A stretch of DNA of 64,000 bases, taken from NCBI GenBank assembly GCA_964540205.1, contig CAZIMJ010000163.1, positions 1-64,000 on the forward strand, written 5' to 3'. The notes under the pieces were generated by a model. That model was not told where the DNA came from. It saw only the letters and a list, made by a program, of their open reading frames with translations, and searched no databases. The stretch comes from WTAW01 sp964540205 (GTDB lineage: Bacteria; Acidobacteriota; Aminicenantia; Aminicenantales; Aminicenantaceae). Positions 20,601 through 29,466 of the stretch are shown here, one piece after another; position 1 is the first letter of the stretch, and each line of letters starts with the position of its first letter. The translations under genes and the position numbers were made by a program.

Positions 20601-20961
20601 GTGGGCAGGTTCGGGAGGAGATGCACTCCCTTATTATTTTCGGTTCCGAAAGATCGGGCCGCTGATCGGGAAGACAACATGGGGTGGCTTGGTCGGCCAT
20701 CACGGCGGAGTGGATTTGATCGATGGGGGTTTCATCTCATCGCCGAATCTTGCATTCTATAACATCGAGGGAGAATGGGATGTGGAGAATGAGGGTGTGC
20801 CCCCGGATATTGATATCGAGATGACACCGGCGTTTGTAATCCAAGGGAGAGATCCGCAGTTGGAGAGAGCCGTGGAGGAGGCCCTTAGGCTCCTCGAACA
20901 AGACCCTTTTAAGCACACACCGCGTCCGTTACCCATCGACCGCGTCTCGAAGAAAAAATAG
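17677..20961 (+). CDS. Tricorn-type S41 protease
   Basis: A 1094-residue secreted protein built like tricorn protease. After a signal peptide it has two beta-propeller regions with repeated FSPDGKYIAFSG, WAPDGTKIAYFS and WSPDSKKIAFAD motifs (residues about 30-540). Then come a charged Lys/Glu-rich linker (about 541-585), a helical core domain, a PDZ domain near residue 810 (VKEGDFILEVDG) and an S41 catalytic domain with GGGSAADYF and the nucleophile Ser979 in EWAGSGGDALP. Tricorn enzymes cut oligopeptides into small peptides for aminopeptidases. Here export suggests processing in the periplasm. A strong RBS (AGGAGG) precedes ATG 17677. Confidence 0.88.
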   Translation: MKKWSIFFLFGFALILLAHPVSADEARLLREPTVHADQIAFVYANDIWIVPRSGGDAQRLTTHNGTEISPVFSPDGKYIAFSGQYDGNTDVYIVPAEGGEPKRLTYHPYSDIVRGWTPDGKRVLFSSGRDTVPIPFNRLWTISTDGGMPEPMPLPMADKGVYSPDGKRMAYVRLPNATTTWRHYRGGQTNAVWLIDLDDFDLEKIPRENSNDTDPIWMDDAVYFISDRNHTTNLFSYDVNSKEVKQHTYHEDYDVKRARAGGGVIVYEQAGYLHIYDPSSGQSSQLHVEIRGDLQGLRPHFAKVSNLIKSADISPTGVRAVIEARGDIFTVPAKKGDARNLTQSPGANDRYPTWAPDGTKIAYFSDESGEYELKIIDQKGHIPARSIALENPSFYYQPVWSPDSKKIAFADKRLNLWFMEMASGKVTKIDKDTYDHPNRSLDQVWSPDSKWIAYSKRLDNYMHALFLYSLEKGKSFQLTDGLSDAISPAFDAGGKYLYFLASTNFALNTGWLDMSSFERPFTRGVYLVVLSAEDPSPLLPESDEEEAEKDEEDKEESNKIKPEKEDKGKQEDKAKDKKKEVSVRIDLKGIDQRILAVDIPLRNYNQLKTASEGVFFYAEDIPNQEGVSLHKYDLKKRESTPFMSGISGYTLSADGKKLFYSAQKTFGIVDATKKSKVGDGKIKTEDLQMRVDPVAEWQQIYHEGWRINRDYLYDVKMHGANWEAMYAKYKPFLKHVAHRSDLSYILQNLIGELTIGHSWAAGGALPRVDRVPVGLLGADYVIENGYYKIAKIFTGENWNPDLKAPLTAPGLNVKEGDFILEVDGLELKAPSNLYRLFEGTTEKQTTIRINDKPTKEGSRLIIVVPIGSEWQLRTRNWIEDNRRKVDKMSNGRLAYVYLPNTAEDGYVNFNRYYFAQQDKQGAVIDERFNGGGSAADYFVDLMSRPLMNYFATRDGKESPTPTAQIFGPKVMLINEWAGSGGDALPYYFRFRKIGPLIGKTTWGGLVGHHGGVDLIDGGFISSPNLAFYNIEGEWDVENEGVPPDIDIEMTPAFVIQGRDPQLERAVEEALRLLEQDPFKHTPRPLPIDRVSKKK

Positions 20962-20967
20962 GATTTG

Positions 20968-21020
20968 TGGACTGTCACCTTTTTCCAGAGGTAAATATAA
21001 AAGTAGCCTGTCCTCTTTTA
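20968..21020. terminator. Degenerate palindromic repeat between convergent genes (R3)
   Basis: GGACTGTCACCTTTTT and AAAAGTAGCCTGTCC with a T run form an imperfect hairpin related to R1 and R2. It fills the gap between the tricorn-like gene and the sulfatase, both ending here, and probably terminates both. Confidence 0.55.
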
Positions 21021-21021
21021 T

Positions 21022-22992
21022 TTATTCGATGATGATTTCGTCGCAGAAGAGCCAGGCTTTTCCGCCCGCTCCAGGGTGCCAGTCAGGGCAAATCCCCACA
21101 TTCCTGGCTTTGATTCGAACATAGCGGGCTCTCATATCAGGAAGGTCAGTGACATAATCCTTGAATTGCGACTGGGAATTTCTAACTAAAGCTTTATCTC
21201 TGATGTGTTGGATCAGATCGAAAGTCTTACCATCTCTGGATATGGAAATTTCAACAACCCTGGGTAAGAATATCCAAACATACTGATTCTCTAAAAATCC
21301 ACAAGTGATACGCTTCAGAGGTATCACATCACCAAGGTCGACAATTGCTTCAAGGTCATCTCCTTCGAATCCCTGCCAGGATCCATCATTATGAAAAGTG
21401 GAGCCTCGAATGCCATCGATCAGAGCCAATTCTCCACTGGCAACATACATGGGGCTGTAAGGCATTGAAAGATCGATCGCCTTGTTCAATGCGAGATGTT
21501 GCACTTTCTGTTTTTTGTGAAGCCACCTCATGCCACCCGCTCTCACATTTTTTCCCACCCTTCCCGTTAGGCTATCGCCCAGGTCGTGCCTGGCTTTCTC
21601 CGCCAAATCTTGAAGCTCCCTAACGATATCCGGATGTTGGACAGCGACATCCAATGTCTCACCGACATCCCTTTCCAAATCATAAAGCTCCAATCCTGTC
21701 TGGGCAAAATTATAGGGGCCAGGATAACCATCTGCCCCGGGGACGACACCTCTGTAGGAATTGAATCCGTGTGGAAAAAAGAGCTTCCATCGTCCCTTTC
21801 GAACCGCCCGCAGAGCTCTTCCATAGTAGAAGAAAAAATGATCGCGAGGATTAGCATCCTCTTCGGCTTCCATTAGAGGCAAAATATTTATACCGTCGAT
21901 CGGAATTTTTGGGAGTGGCGCACCAACGATCGCGGCGAGTGTGGGCAATACATCGATGGTAGCGGCCATTTTATCGCAGATAGTGCCCGCTGGGATCCGT
22001 CCGGTCCAGCGCATGATGCACGGCACACGGACGCCTCCCTCCCAGGCTGTGCCTTTCGCTTCGCGGAGAGGATAGGCAGATCCTGCATGGTTTCCAAAAT
22101 TCAGCCACGGCCCGTTGTCGCTGGCGAATATGACTAATGTGTTCTCCTCTAAGTCGTATCTTTTCAATGCTTTTAAGGTCTCACCGACCGACCAATCGAT
22201 CTCCATGATGACATCACCATACATGCCTTGTGTGCTCATGCCCTTGAATTTATCAGAGACGCCGAGCGGTACGTGTGCCATGGAATGAGGAACGTAGAGA
22301 AAAAATGGACGATCTTTATTACGGTCAATAAAGCGCACAGCTCGTTCTGTGTATTGGGTTGTCAGCGTGCTTTGGTCATCAAGGGTAAGGATCTCCGCCA
22401 CTTTTTTATTGCTCTCAAAGAGCGGCAATACAGGATAGAACAGTTTTCCGGCTTTTTCACCTCGGTCCTCCTCTGTGAGAGGATGGCCGCCGTAATCCAC
22501 GGGCCACATGTCGTTTGAATAGGGAAGACCAAAATACTCATCAAAGCCGTGTTGCATGGGGAGAAATTCTTTGTGATGGCCGAGGTGCCATTTGCCGAAT
22601 ATGGCTGTCGCATATCCTTTCTTCTTGAGGAGCTCAGCGATCGTCTCTTCATCTGGATGAAGTCCGTTTTCAGCCCAAGGCATAAGGGCGCCTCGAATAC
22701 CAACGCGTTCGGCATAACAGCCTGTCAAAAGCGATGCCCGAGAGGCGCTGCAGACGGCCTGCGAAACGTAAAAGCTTGTGAATCGCATGCCCTCTTCTGC
22801 CATTTGGTCCAAGTTGGGCGTCGTAAATCCTTCCGCTCCGTAGCATCCCACATCCGCATAACCTTGATCGTCCGTGAATATTATCACCACATTAGGAAGG
22901 CGCTCAGCTTCTTTTCTGCATCCAGGGATCATGGCAACAAAAAGGATGCAGAAAAATGTGATCAGACGTCGCAGATTTTTAATATTAATCAC
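21022..22992 (-). CDS. Sulfatase (formylglycine type) lipoprotein with C-terminal beta-sandwich
   Basis: A 656-residue arylsulfatase-family enzyme hydrolysing sulfate esters. NVVIIFTDDQGYADVGCYG holds the metal-binding Asp pair. CSASRASLLTG (Cys81) is the site converted to formylglycine, and VIFASDNGPW supplies further metal ligands. The N-terminus ends in IPGC (Cys25), a possible lipobox. The last 150 residues resemble a discoidin-like carbohydrate-binding sandwich (GDVIPLKRITCGFLENQY). Conversion of the Cys needs a maturase that is not in this window. The start is GTG 22992, five bases after the stop of the S37 gene, so the two genes are translationally close. The substrate, perhaps a sulfated glycan, is not known. 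Confidence 0.86.
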   Translation of the reverse strand: MINIKNLRRLITFFCILFVAMIPGCRKEAERLPNVVIIFTDDQGYADVGCYGAEGFTTPNLDQMAEEGMRFTSFYVSQAVCSASRASLLTGCYAERVGIRGALMPWAENGLHPDEETIAELLKKKGYATAIFGKWHLGHHKEFLPMQHGFDEYFGLPYSNDMWPVDYGGHPLTEEDRGEKAGKLFYPVLPLFESNKKVAEILTLDDQSTLTTQYTERAVRFIDRNKDRPFFLYVPHSMAHVPLGVSDKFKGMSTQGMYGDVIMEIDWSVGETLKALKRYDLEENTLVIFASDNGPWLNFGNHAGSAYPLREAKGTAWEGGVRVPCIMRWTGRIPAGTICDKMAATIDVLPTLAAIVGAPLPKIPIDGINILPLMEAEEDANPRDHFFFYYGRALRAVRKGRWKLFFPHGFNSYRGVVPGADGYPGPYNFAQTGLELYDLERDVGETLDVAVQHPDIVRELQDLAEKARHDLGDSLTGRVGKNVRAGGMRWLHKKQKVQHLALNKAIDLSMPYSPMYVASGELALIDGIRGSTFHNDGSWQGFEGDDLEAIVDLGDVIPLKRITCGFLENQYVWIFLPRVVEISISRDGKTFDLIQHIRDKALVRNSQSQFKDYVTDLPDMRARYVRIKARNVGICPDWHPGAGGKAWLFCDEIIIE

Positions 22993-22997
22993 CTATT

Positions 22998-24338
22998 TTA
23001 TCGCTCGATCGTCATGCCGAGCCAATCTTCAAGTGTCTGGAACACTTCATCCTGCTGTGTCTCGGACAATGTTTGGATAAATGAATAATGGTTCCCATTC
23101 TTTACCCAGAACATCTTTGCGTTTGTCGCTCCCAAATATTCGAGGTGGGGTGCTGACCAAGGATCATTCTCCCCATAGATATATATGATATTGTTCCCTT
23201 GGGTCAACAACCACTTGTTGATATCTTCCATGAAAGTGGGGTCAAATGTCAAATCGGCATCTTTGGGTCCAAAGGCATTATTCGGATAGTCATCTCCCCT
23301 TTCGCTCAACAGGTCTATGACGTTTTTGGTCACATATCGATAATAGCCAAGTTCAGTGGCAAATTGCTTCATGGCCGTCGAGTTGAATGCCTTGTCTGAG
23401 TAGGAACTCAGGGATACAACTTGCTTTAGATGCTCGAACTTATCTTGTGGTGTGGCTCTCTCTCCGGGGATCACGCTACAATCGAGCGTGTGGTACTGCC
23501 AGAATGAGAACGGGTATTCCAGAACCGTGTATTCAAAACCTTTTAAAGGTGTGATCTTTTCAAACGTGTATCCTTTTTCCTCACAGTATGCTTCATAGAG
23601 CGGCAAAACATCCTGTTTGTTCCTGAGGATCGACCGTTGAAAAATGATCAGTCTGTGGCGGCACATTTCGTCCCCTACATGTTCGAAGAATTCATCGATT
23701 CGTGGCTCCTCGAGGGCGAGGTTAACGGGTGCATCATAGGCGATTATGGCCGTCATGTCATCTGGAAAATGACGGCGGTAGATCAAAGATGTCTGTCCAC
23801 CCTTACTCCATCCTGTGCTCACCCATCTCTTTTTATAGAAACTTTTAAACAGCGAATAAATCCGATGAAAGTCATGGCTGGATTGATTGTTGTTCAAGAA
23901 AGTCCAATCGATGGCATCAGGCTTTGATTCCCCAAATAAACGGTACTCCACTTGGAGTTCATTGGCATCGAGAATCTCAGCCAGTTCTCGAACATAATTT
24001 TTACCGGCGCTATAACCTTCGGTGACCAAGACCATCGGCTTATCAAAACCAGCATGGGATAGGAACATTCTTTGCTGAAAAAAACCCGCCTCCGGATTCT
24101 CATGATCGAGTGGTTGAATGAGCTTGATCTCGTATTTCGATTGAAATATGGGTGAATCCGGTTCTATTTCCTGGATAACTATGCCAGGGATCTTTTGCAG
24201 CTCAGAACTAATATCTTTGGCTTGGCCCGTACAGGATGAGAGAAAAAATATAATCAGAACTGCAATCACAGCAAGCGAAAATAATCGAGTATAATCGACC
24301 TTATTGATCTGGGTTTTCGTTTCTGTTATTAACTTCAT
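22998..24338 (-). CDS. Peptidase S37-like (PS-10 / tripeptidyl aminopeptidase) lipoprotein
   Basis: A 446-residue alpha/beta-hydrolase related to Streptomyces tripeptidyl aminopeptidase (S37). A long n-region and hydrophobic helix end in the lipobox LSSC (Cys36). The nucleophile is Ser178 in STGWSKGGQ, with likely acid Asp392 in GENDPWSAP and base His417 in NGNHYSF. It should remove short peptides from N-termini of extracellular peptides. The ribosome-binding site AGGGAGATC precedes ATG 24338. It is the promoter-proximal gene of an operon with the sulfatase. Confidence 0.82.
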   Translation of the reverse strand: MKLITETKTQINKVDYTRLFSLAVIAVLIIFFLSSCTGQAKDISSELQKIPGIVIQEIEPDSPIFQSKYEIKLIQPLDHENPEAGFFQQRMFLSHAGFDKPMVLVTEGYSAGKNYVRELAEILDANELQVEYRLFGESKPDAIDWTFLNNNQSSHDFHRIYSLFKSFYKKRWVSTGWSKGGQTSLIYRRHFPDDMTAIIAYDAPVNLALEEPRIDEFFEHVGDEMCRHRLIIFQRSILRNKQDVLPLYEAYCEEKGYTFEKITPLKGFEYTVLEYPFSFWQYHTLDCSVIPGERATPQDKFEHLKQVVSLSSYSDKAFNSTAMKQFATELGYYRYVTKNVIDLLSERGDDYPNNAFGPKDADLTFDPTFMEDINKWLLTQGNNIIYIYGENDPWSAPHLEYLGATNAKMFWVKNGNHYSFIQTLSETQQDEVFQTLEDWLGMTIER

Positions 24339-24521
24339 GATCTCCCTGTAAAATCCATGAATCTTGCTGAGGCTTTATCCCAAAGGAAACGGCTAAGCTG
24401 ACTATAATTATCACAGCCAATGCAAGTGGTCAACTGTCAACATTCTAAACCTTTTTCTCTGCTATGACGTCTTAATAAGGAGGGATTATTGTATATCCAG
24501 GTCTCAAAATTGGAGGTTTTA

Positions 24522-26225
24522 ATGAAACGTTTTTATTCATATCTGATTGTCTTTGGTCTAGTCCTTTTATTCATTCCATCTTGTAACAAAGAACCGGGTT
24601 TGGGAGAAACCTTAGAGACGGAAATTCCAAGGCTGATGGAAGCAGCCGATATCCCCGGGCTGTCTATGTCCGTAATCCACGATGGAGAGATCCTGTGGTC
24701 GGGAGCCTTTGGAGTCCGGAGCCGCGAAACGAATGAACCTGTGGATGAAAACACTATTTTTGAGGCCGCATCTCTCACAAAAACCGTAACGGCGGTTGCA
24801 GCTTTGAAGCTCGTGGAAAGAGGTGTGTTGGACTTGGATACACCCTTATCTGAATATCTCCCCTATCCAAAGCTTGCGGGCGACGAACGGTATAAAAAAA
24901 TCACGACAAGGCATGTTTTGACCCACACGACCGGCCTTCCCAACTGGGGAAATAAGCTTCTCAGAGAACCGGGAGAGCTTTATGGTTATTCAGGCGAGGG
25001 ATTTCTCTATTTGGGCCGCACTCTAGAAAAACTCACCGGAATAACCTTAGAGGAGTTTGCGCGAAAAGAAATATTCGATCCACTGGGGATGTCCAGGACC
25101 AGTTATGTGTGGAGCGAGCTCTACGCAGCAACTGGAGCCTCTGGTCATGACCGTCATGGATTTACAAATCCATTGAGACAGAGAACGGACCCAAACGGCG
25201 GCGCAAGCCTTTTAACGACCGCAAAGGATTACGCCGTTTATCTCTGCGCGATCATGAACGATCAAGTTTTAAAGACGGAAACTATCGACATGATGTTGAC
25301 GCCTCACGTCAAAGCGGCAAGCAGACGTGAAGAGGCAAAACTGGATGATCACATTTCCTGGGGTTTCGGCTGGGGGATTCAACCGGGAAACACCGAGAAC
25401 GGCTTCTGGCATTGGGGAGACAATGGAGACCTAAGAGCATTCACTGTTTCTTATAGAACAAGAAAAGAAGGCCTTGTGTTCTTTGCCAACTCCGAGAACT
25501 TGTTCACTATTGCGGAGTCGTTGATCTCGCTAGTGATCGATGATCCACAATACGCCTTCGGATGGTTGACCTATAAACGGTTAGATGAGATGGAACATGA
25601 TGCACGCATTAAGGTCGAAAAGGTCTTCGTGAGCGGAGACATTGAAACCGGCTTGAAAATGCTCGAAGAGATGAGGGCTCAGGATCCCGAGACATTAAAA
25701 ACACAGGATTTGAATAACATGGCGCGTTATCTAACTGAAAGAGAAAAGAACGATGCAGCCGAAGCGATATTAAAATATGTACTTCAATCTGATCAGAAAT
25801 CCGATTCAGCCTGGTACGCTCTGGGCAGGTTTTATTTTGAGACGGGTCGAAACAAAGAAGCCCTCGGCCCACTCCAAAAAGCCTTGGAGTTGGATCCAAA
25901 AAATCCATTCGCCAAGCAGTACATTCCTTGGGTTAAAAAAGCAATTCAGGCGGAAGAAAAGCCCGTTGTTATTCCCGAAGAAACACTAGTGAAATATGCC
26001 GGTGTTTATGGTCCCCGTCATGTACGAATTCAGGACAGCCGCCTGTATTATCAAAGAGAGGGCCGAAAGGAGTATGAGCTCGTGCCGCTCTCCCAGGATA
26101 CATTCACTTTAAAAAACCGCGGCGTTTTTCGTCTGCGTTTTGTTTCGGATGAGAGCGGAAAGGTGACAAAAGTGATCGGGATCTACATTGATGGCCGCAC
26201 TGACGAATCTTCACGAACTCGTTAG
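24522..26225 (+). CDS. Serine hydrolase (class C beta-lactamase/S12-like) lipoprotein with TPR tail
   Basis: A 567-residue protein. After a lipobox-like FIPSC (Cys21), the beta-lactamase fold carries SLTK (Ser84, Lys87), a YSGEGF in place of the YxN motif, and HWGDNG as the third box. This pattern fits esterase/peptidase members rather than true beta-lactamases. Residues about 380-470 hold TPR-like helices (WYALGRFYFETGRNKEALGP) and the C-terminus is a small beta domain. The likely substrate is a peptide, ester or D-amino-acid compound at the membrane. ATG 24522 has GGAGG at good spacing; the upstream frame start at 24489 does not. Confidence 0.82.
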   Translation: MKRFYSYLIVFGLVLLFIPSCNKEPGLGETLETEIPRLMEAADIPGLSMSVIHDGEILWSGAFGVRSRETNEPVDENTIFEAASLTKTVTAVAALKLVERGVLDLDTPLSEYLPYPKLAGDERYKKITTRHVLTHTTGLPNWGNKLLREPGELYGYSGEGFLYLGRTLEKLTGITLEEFARKEIFDPLGMSRTSYVWSELYAATGASGHDRHGFTNPLRQRTDPNGGASLLTTAKDYAVYLCAIMNDQVLKTETIDMMLTPHVKAASRREEAKLDDHISWGFGWGIQPGNTENGFWHWGDNGDLRAFTVSYRTRKEGLVFFANSENLFTIAESLISLVIDDPQYAFGWLTYKRLDEMEHDARIKVEKVFVSGDIETGLKMLEEMRAQDPETLKTQDLNNMARYLTEREKNDAAEAILKYVLQSDQKSDSAWYALGRFYFETGRNKEALGPLQKALELDPKNPFAKQYIPWVKKAIQAEEKPVVIPEETLVKYAGVYGPRHVRIQDSRLYYQREGRKEYELVPLSQDTFTLKNRGVFRLRFVSDESGKVTKVIGIYIDGRTDESSRTR

Positions 26226-26282
26226 GGATAACTCGCTTTTATTGTTTTTCTTTTCCTTTAAAGCCGGCAGCCAATCAAAGTC

Positions 26283-28907
26283 TCATTCATACCGCAGCAC
26301 ATTGATGGGATTGGTAGATGCAACTTTTACCGTCTGTGAAGCGACTGTTCCCAGAGCCACTACGGCCGCCGCTCCTGTAGCGGCAATGAAAATCCAGGGA
26401 GACAGCGGTGCTTTATAGGCGAAATTCTGGAGCCACGTACTCATAGCAAAATAGGCGATCGGCCAGGCGAAAATACTGGAAATCAGCACCCACTTCGCAA
26501 ACTCCTTGGAGAGGAGTACAAATATACGTGTACCCGATGCACCAAGCACTTTCCGGATCCCGATCTCTTTGGTTCGTTGCTCCGCTGTAAACGCAGACAA
26601 ACCGAAAAGCCCTAAGCAGGCGATAGCCACAGCCAGCAAGCTGAAAACATTAAACATGCTCCCTAGCCGGTACTCGGACTGGTATGCGCTGTCGAAGATA
26701 TCGTCAAAGAAGCTGTAATCAATGGGATAATTCGGAGAGAATTTTCCCCATGTTTCTTTTAAGAAACCAAGAGTTCCAGGGATATTCCCTCCACGGATCT
26801 TGACAGACAAGTAATAAATATATCTCTGGTCCTTTCGATAGTAGAGACACATGGGATCAATACCCCGATGGAGGGAGTGAAAATTAAAATTCTTCACAAC
26901 ACCCACAATCTGGCCCACATCACCCCACCAGATCTCAAAATCCCGTCCAACAGGCTGTTCCCATCCTAACGCGTTAACCAGGGATTCATTGAAGAGAAAG
27001 GAACTTTGGGCATCCGAGGGAAAATCTTTAGAAAAATTCCTCCCGTTCATAGTATCGATCCCATAGACATCCAAAAAATCCTCATCCACATAGCTCACAT
27101 AAACATCAAAATAATCGAAATCCTCTGGAATACCCGGCCACTTCGGACCCATCTGACTCTGTATATTGTTGGGAAGTGCATCCGTTGCGGTAGCTGCGAT
27201 CACATTTGGATTGGCTTTTAATTCAGATTTGAAGGGATCAAGACTCTTTTTTATATCCGGGTCATGGAGCCTGATGACGACAATCTGGTCTTTCTCGTAG
27301 CCCACATCCTTGTTCTTGATAAAATCGAGCTGAAGCCGGACGACTACAGCACCCACAATAAGCCCCACAGAAACTACAAATTGAAACACAACGAGGGCAT
27401 TCCTCAGGCGCCTGCCCCCACGGCCGATTAGGATCTCCTTTTTTAAAACAAACGCCGGCCGGAAAGATGAGATCAAAAGGGCGGGATAGCTTCCGGCCAA
27501 GAAATTTATAAATCCCACAGCGATCAGCAGTCCAAAAAAAAGTGCAGGATTATTCAGCGAGGAAAAGCTCAAGTCTCGCTCTACAAAAGTGCTGAATGCG
27601 GGCAGCAAAATTTGAACAAGAACAAGGGCTAGAATCAACGCCAGAATCAAAAAAATGAAGGATTCACCATAAAACTGCTTCACCAGATGATGGCGCAGAG
27701 CCCCCACCACTTTTCGGATCGCCACTTCTTTTCCGCGTTGGGTTGAGCAGGCCGTTGCCAGGTTCATGTAATTGATGCAGGCGATGATCAAAATGAGGAA
27801 AGCGATCGTAGAGAAAAGATAGATGTTCTTGATATTGTTGTTGGGTGCGAATTCCCCATCCAGGTCCGAATGGAGATGGATCGTAGTCATCGCCTGGAGG
27901 GATGGGCGACAGTAGCGCCGGCCGCCTGGCCATAGATCAGATTCGGCATACTTCCGATAGAGGCCTGGGATCTTCTGCTCCACAGCATGAGGGTCAGCGC
28001 CCTCATTTAATTGAACATATGAAACCGTCGCATGATTCTGCCATTTGGTTAAATCAAGTTCGGTGATTAACGCATAGGTTTGAAACGGGATGATGAGGTC
28101 CATGACAAAATGGGAATTCTGTGGCATGTTTTGGAGGATTCCAGTGACCTTGAGATCGTAGGAATTCTCATAACGGATGACCTTACCCATGGGATTTTCC
28201 CGGCCAAAAATATGCGTGGCCATCTTTTGAGAGAGTACGATCGAGTAGGGATCCTTCAAAGCAGCATGGGACTGGCCTCTTTTCAGAGGAAGTGAAAACA
28301 TCCGAAAGACCTGAGGCTCTGCAAAAATCACCTCGTTTTCTAAATAATTCTGGTTGTCATAGTTTAAAAGAACATTTCTGTTGCGTGCAAACCGTGTGGC
28401 GAACTCCACTTCTGGAAATTCTTCCACCATTGTGGGGCCGAGCGGAGCCACTGTTCGTGTCATTGCCGTTTTCCCACCGTGAGTGTGCCTGGCAGGGAGT
28501 TCACTGGCCACGCGGTAGATACGGTGAGCATTTTCATGGTATTGATCATAGCTCAGCTCAAACTGGACATAGATCATGATCAGAATGAAAAATGTCAGAC
28601 CAATGGCAAGTCCGGCCACGTTGATGATGGTGAAGCTTTTTTGCCTTTTCATATGCCTTAAGGCTGTGATCAAATAATGCCTCGACATAATTGTGCCCCA
28701 CTTTAACAGAAATTTGAGATAGGTGGGAATAGTTTTTAAGACCTGGATTCGATACCAGCGTCTGGCTTTTGAAGATCCTCTCTCCTCCTCTATTTGATTA
28801 AACTCCTCCTCCAGATCACCAGCCCAAACAAACTCCTCATCATAGCGTCTCATGACCGAAAAGAGCCATCGGGCGAACCGGGGATGCTTTGCTTGCCCGG
28901 ATTTCAT
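26283..28907 (-). CDS. ABC transporter permease, FtsX/MacB type with permease-prefix N-terminus
   Basis: An 874-residue permease. The first 75 residues (PRFARWLFSVMRRYDEEFVW and on) form a soluble permease-prefix region found on PadR-linked permeases. After that, MSRHYLITALRHMKRQK begins the normal MacB-like architecture of two PCD-FtsX units with eight predicted transmembrane helices. The ATG overlaps the TGA of the upstream PadR gene in ATGA, so translation is coupled. The start has no RBS of its own, in keeping with coupling. No ATPase is nearby. The substrate is unknown; regulation by PadR suggests a response to a small molecule. Confidence 0.87.
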   Translation of the reverse strand: MKSGQAKHPRFARWLFSVMRRYDEEFVWAGDLEEEFNQIEEERGSSKARRWYRIQVLKTIPTYLKFLLKWGTIMSRHYLITALRHMKRQKSFTIINVAGLAIGLTFFILIMIYVQFELSYDQYHENAHRIYRVASELPARHTHGGKTAMTRTVAPLGPTMVEEFPEVEFATRFARNRNVLLNYDNQNYLENEVIFAEPQVFRMFSLPLKRGQSHAALKDPYSIVLSQKMATHIFGRENPMGKVIRYENSYDLKVTGILQNMPQNSHFVMDLIIPFQTYALITELDLTKWQNHATVSYVQLNEGADPHAVEQKIPGLYRKYAESDLWPGGRRYCRPSLQAMTTIHLHSDLDGEFAPNNNIKNIYLFSTIAFLILIIACINYMNLATACSTQRGKEVAIRKVVGALRHHLVKQFYGESFIFLILALILALVLVQILLPAFSTFVERDLSFSSLNNPALFFGLLIAVGFINFLAGSYPALLISSFRPAFVLKKEILIGRGGRRLRNALVVFQFVVSVGLIVGAVVVRLQLDFIKNKDVGYEKDQIVVIRLHDPDIKKSLDPFKSELKANPNVIAATATDALPNNIQSQMGPKWPGIPEDFDYFDVYVSYVDEDFLDVYGIDTMNGRNFSKDFPSDAQSSFLFNESLVNALGWEQPVGRDFEIWWGDVGQIVGVVKNFNFHSLHRGIDPMCLYYRKDQRYIYYLSVKIRGGNIPGTLGFLKETWGKFSPNYPIDYSFFDDIFDSAYQSEYRLGSMFNVFSLLAVAIACLGLFGLSAFTAEQRTKEIGIRKVLGASGTRIFVLLSKEFAKWVLISSIFAWPIAYFAMSTWLQNFAYKAPLSPWIFIAATGAAAVVALGTVASQTVKVASTNPINVLRYE

Positions 28908-29239
28908 GATAACTCGACCTTGCCTGCAGCAAGTTCAGGGATACCATCCCAGATTTTTTTGTGAAGTTCCCGAGCGTGATGGAGGGCCTTAAGTCCCCTC
29001 GACGTCAGTGTGTAATAGATCTTACCTCGTCCCCCTCTTTGGGGAGTCGGTTTCCCATGCCTCTTCCGGACATAACCCTTACGGAGAAGTTGATCGAGTG
29101 TGTTGTAGAGTGTGCCATAGATAATATCTTTTTTTGTGATTTCTGAGACCGTTCGCCGGATGGAGACGCCGTAAGCTTCCTCCTTGAGCCGGAAGATGGT
29201 CGTCAAGATAATTTCCTCTAATACTGTGATCTCTTTCAT
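28904..29239 (-). CDS. PadR-family transcriptional regulator
   Basis: A 111-residue winged-helix repressor. ITVLEEIILTTIFRLKEEAYGVSIRR and IIYGTLYNTLDQLLRKGYVRK are the PadR helix-turn-helix and wing; the C-terminal helix (LHHARELHKKIWDGI) would dimerise. It probably represses its own operon with the coupled permease. AGGAG stands ten bases before ATG 29239, and a near-palindrome at 29276-29293 upstream may be its operator. Confidence 0.9.
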   Translation of the reverse strand: MKEITVLEEIILTTIFRLKEEAYGVSIRRTVSEITKKDIIYGTLYNTLDQLLRKGYVRKRHGKPTPQRGGRGKIYYTLTSRGLKALHHARELHKKIWDGIPELAAGKVELS

Positions 29240-29275
29240 GGGAAGGGCTCCTGTTTCATTTTTCCGTAAAGGCCG

Positions 29276-29293
29276 TACATATATTTATACGTA
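29276..29293. promoter_or_regulatory. Candidate PadR operator
   Basis: TACATATATTTATACGTA agrees with its own reverse complement at 14 of 18 positions, the A/T-rich imperfect dyad typical of PadR sites. It lies 37 bases upstream of the padR-like start codon, where a promoter would be, and is surrounded by further TACG/CGTA half sites to 29313. Confidence 0.45.
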
Positions 29294-29408
29294 ATTTACG
29301 AAAAAAAAGTTACGGTTCTTCTCATCTTTTTCAATGTTTCAATAATCGGAAAGGAAGAGTGTTTCCTTTGGTGGCATCCATATTATTTGAAATGTTAGAA
29401 TTTTACTG

Positions 29409-29437
29409 TTGAAAAAATCGAGCAAGTTTTATATTTT
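29409..29437 (+). promoter_or_regulatory. Possible sigma-70-type promoter for TPR-CHAT gene
   Basis: TTGAAA (29409-29414), a 17-base spacer and TATTTT (29432-29437) lie about 30 bases before the proposed ATC start. This is a sequence match only. Confidence 0.35.
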
Positions 29438-29466
29438 TAAAGTAGATTAATTAGAGGGGCCCAGCG

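Noticed and set aside
24522..26225. True class C beta-lactamase (antibiotic resistance)
   Set aside because: The YxN motif is replaced by YSG and a TPR tail is attached, which fits the esterase/peptidase relatives.
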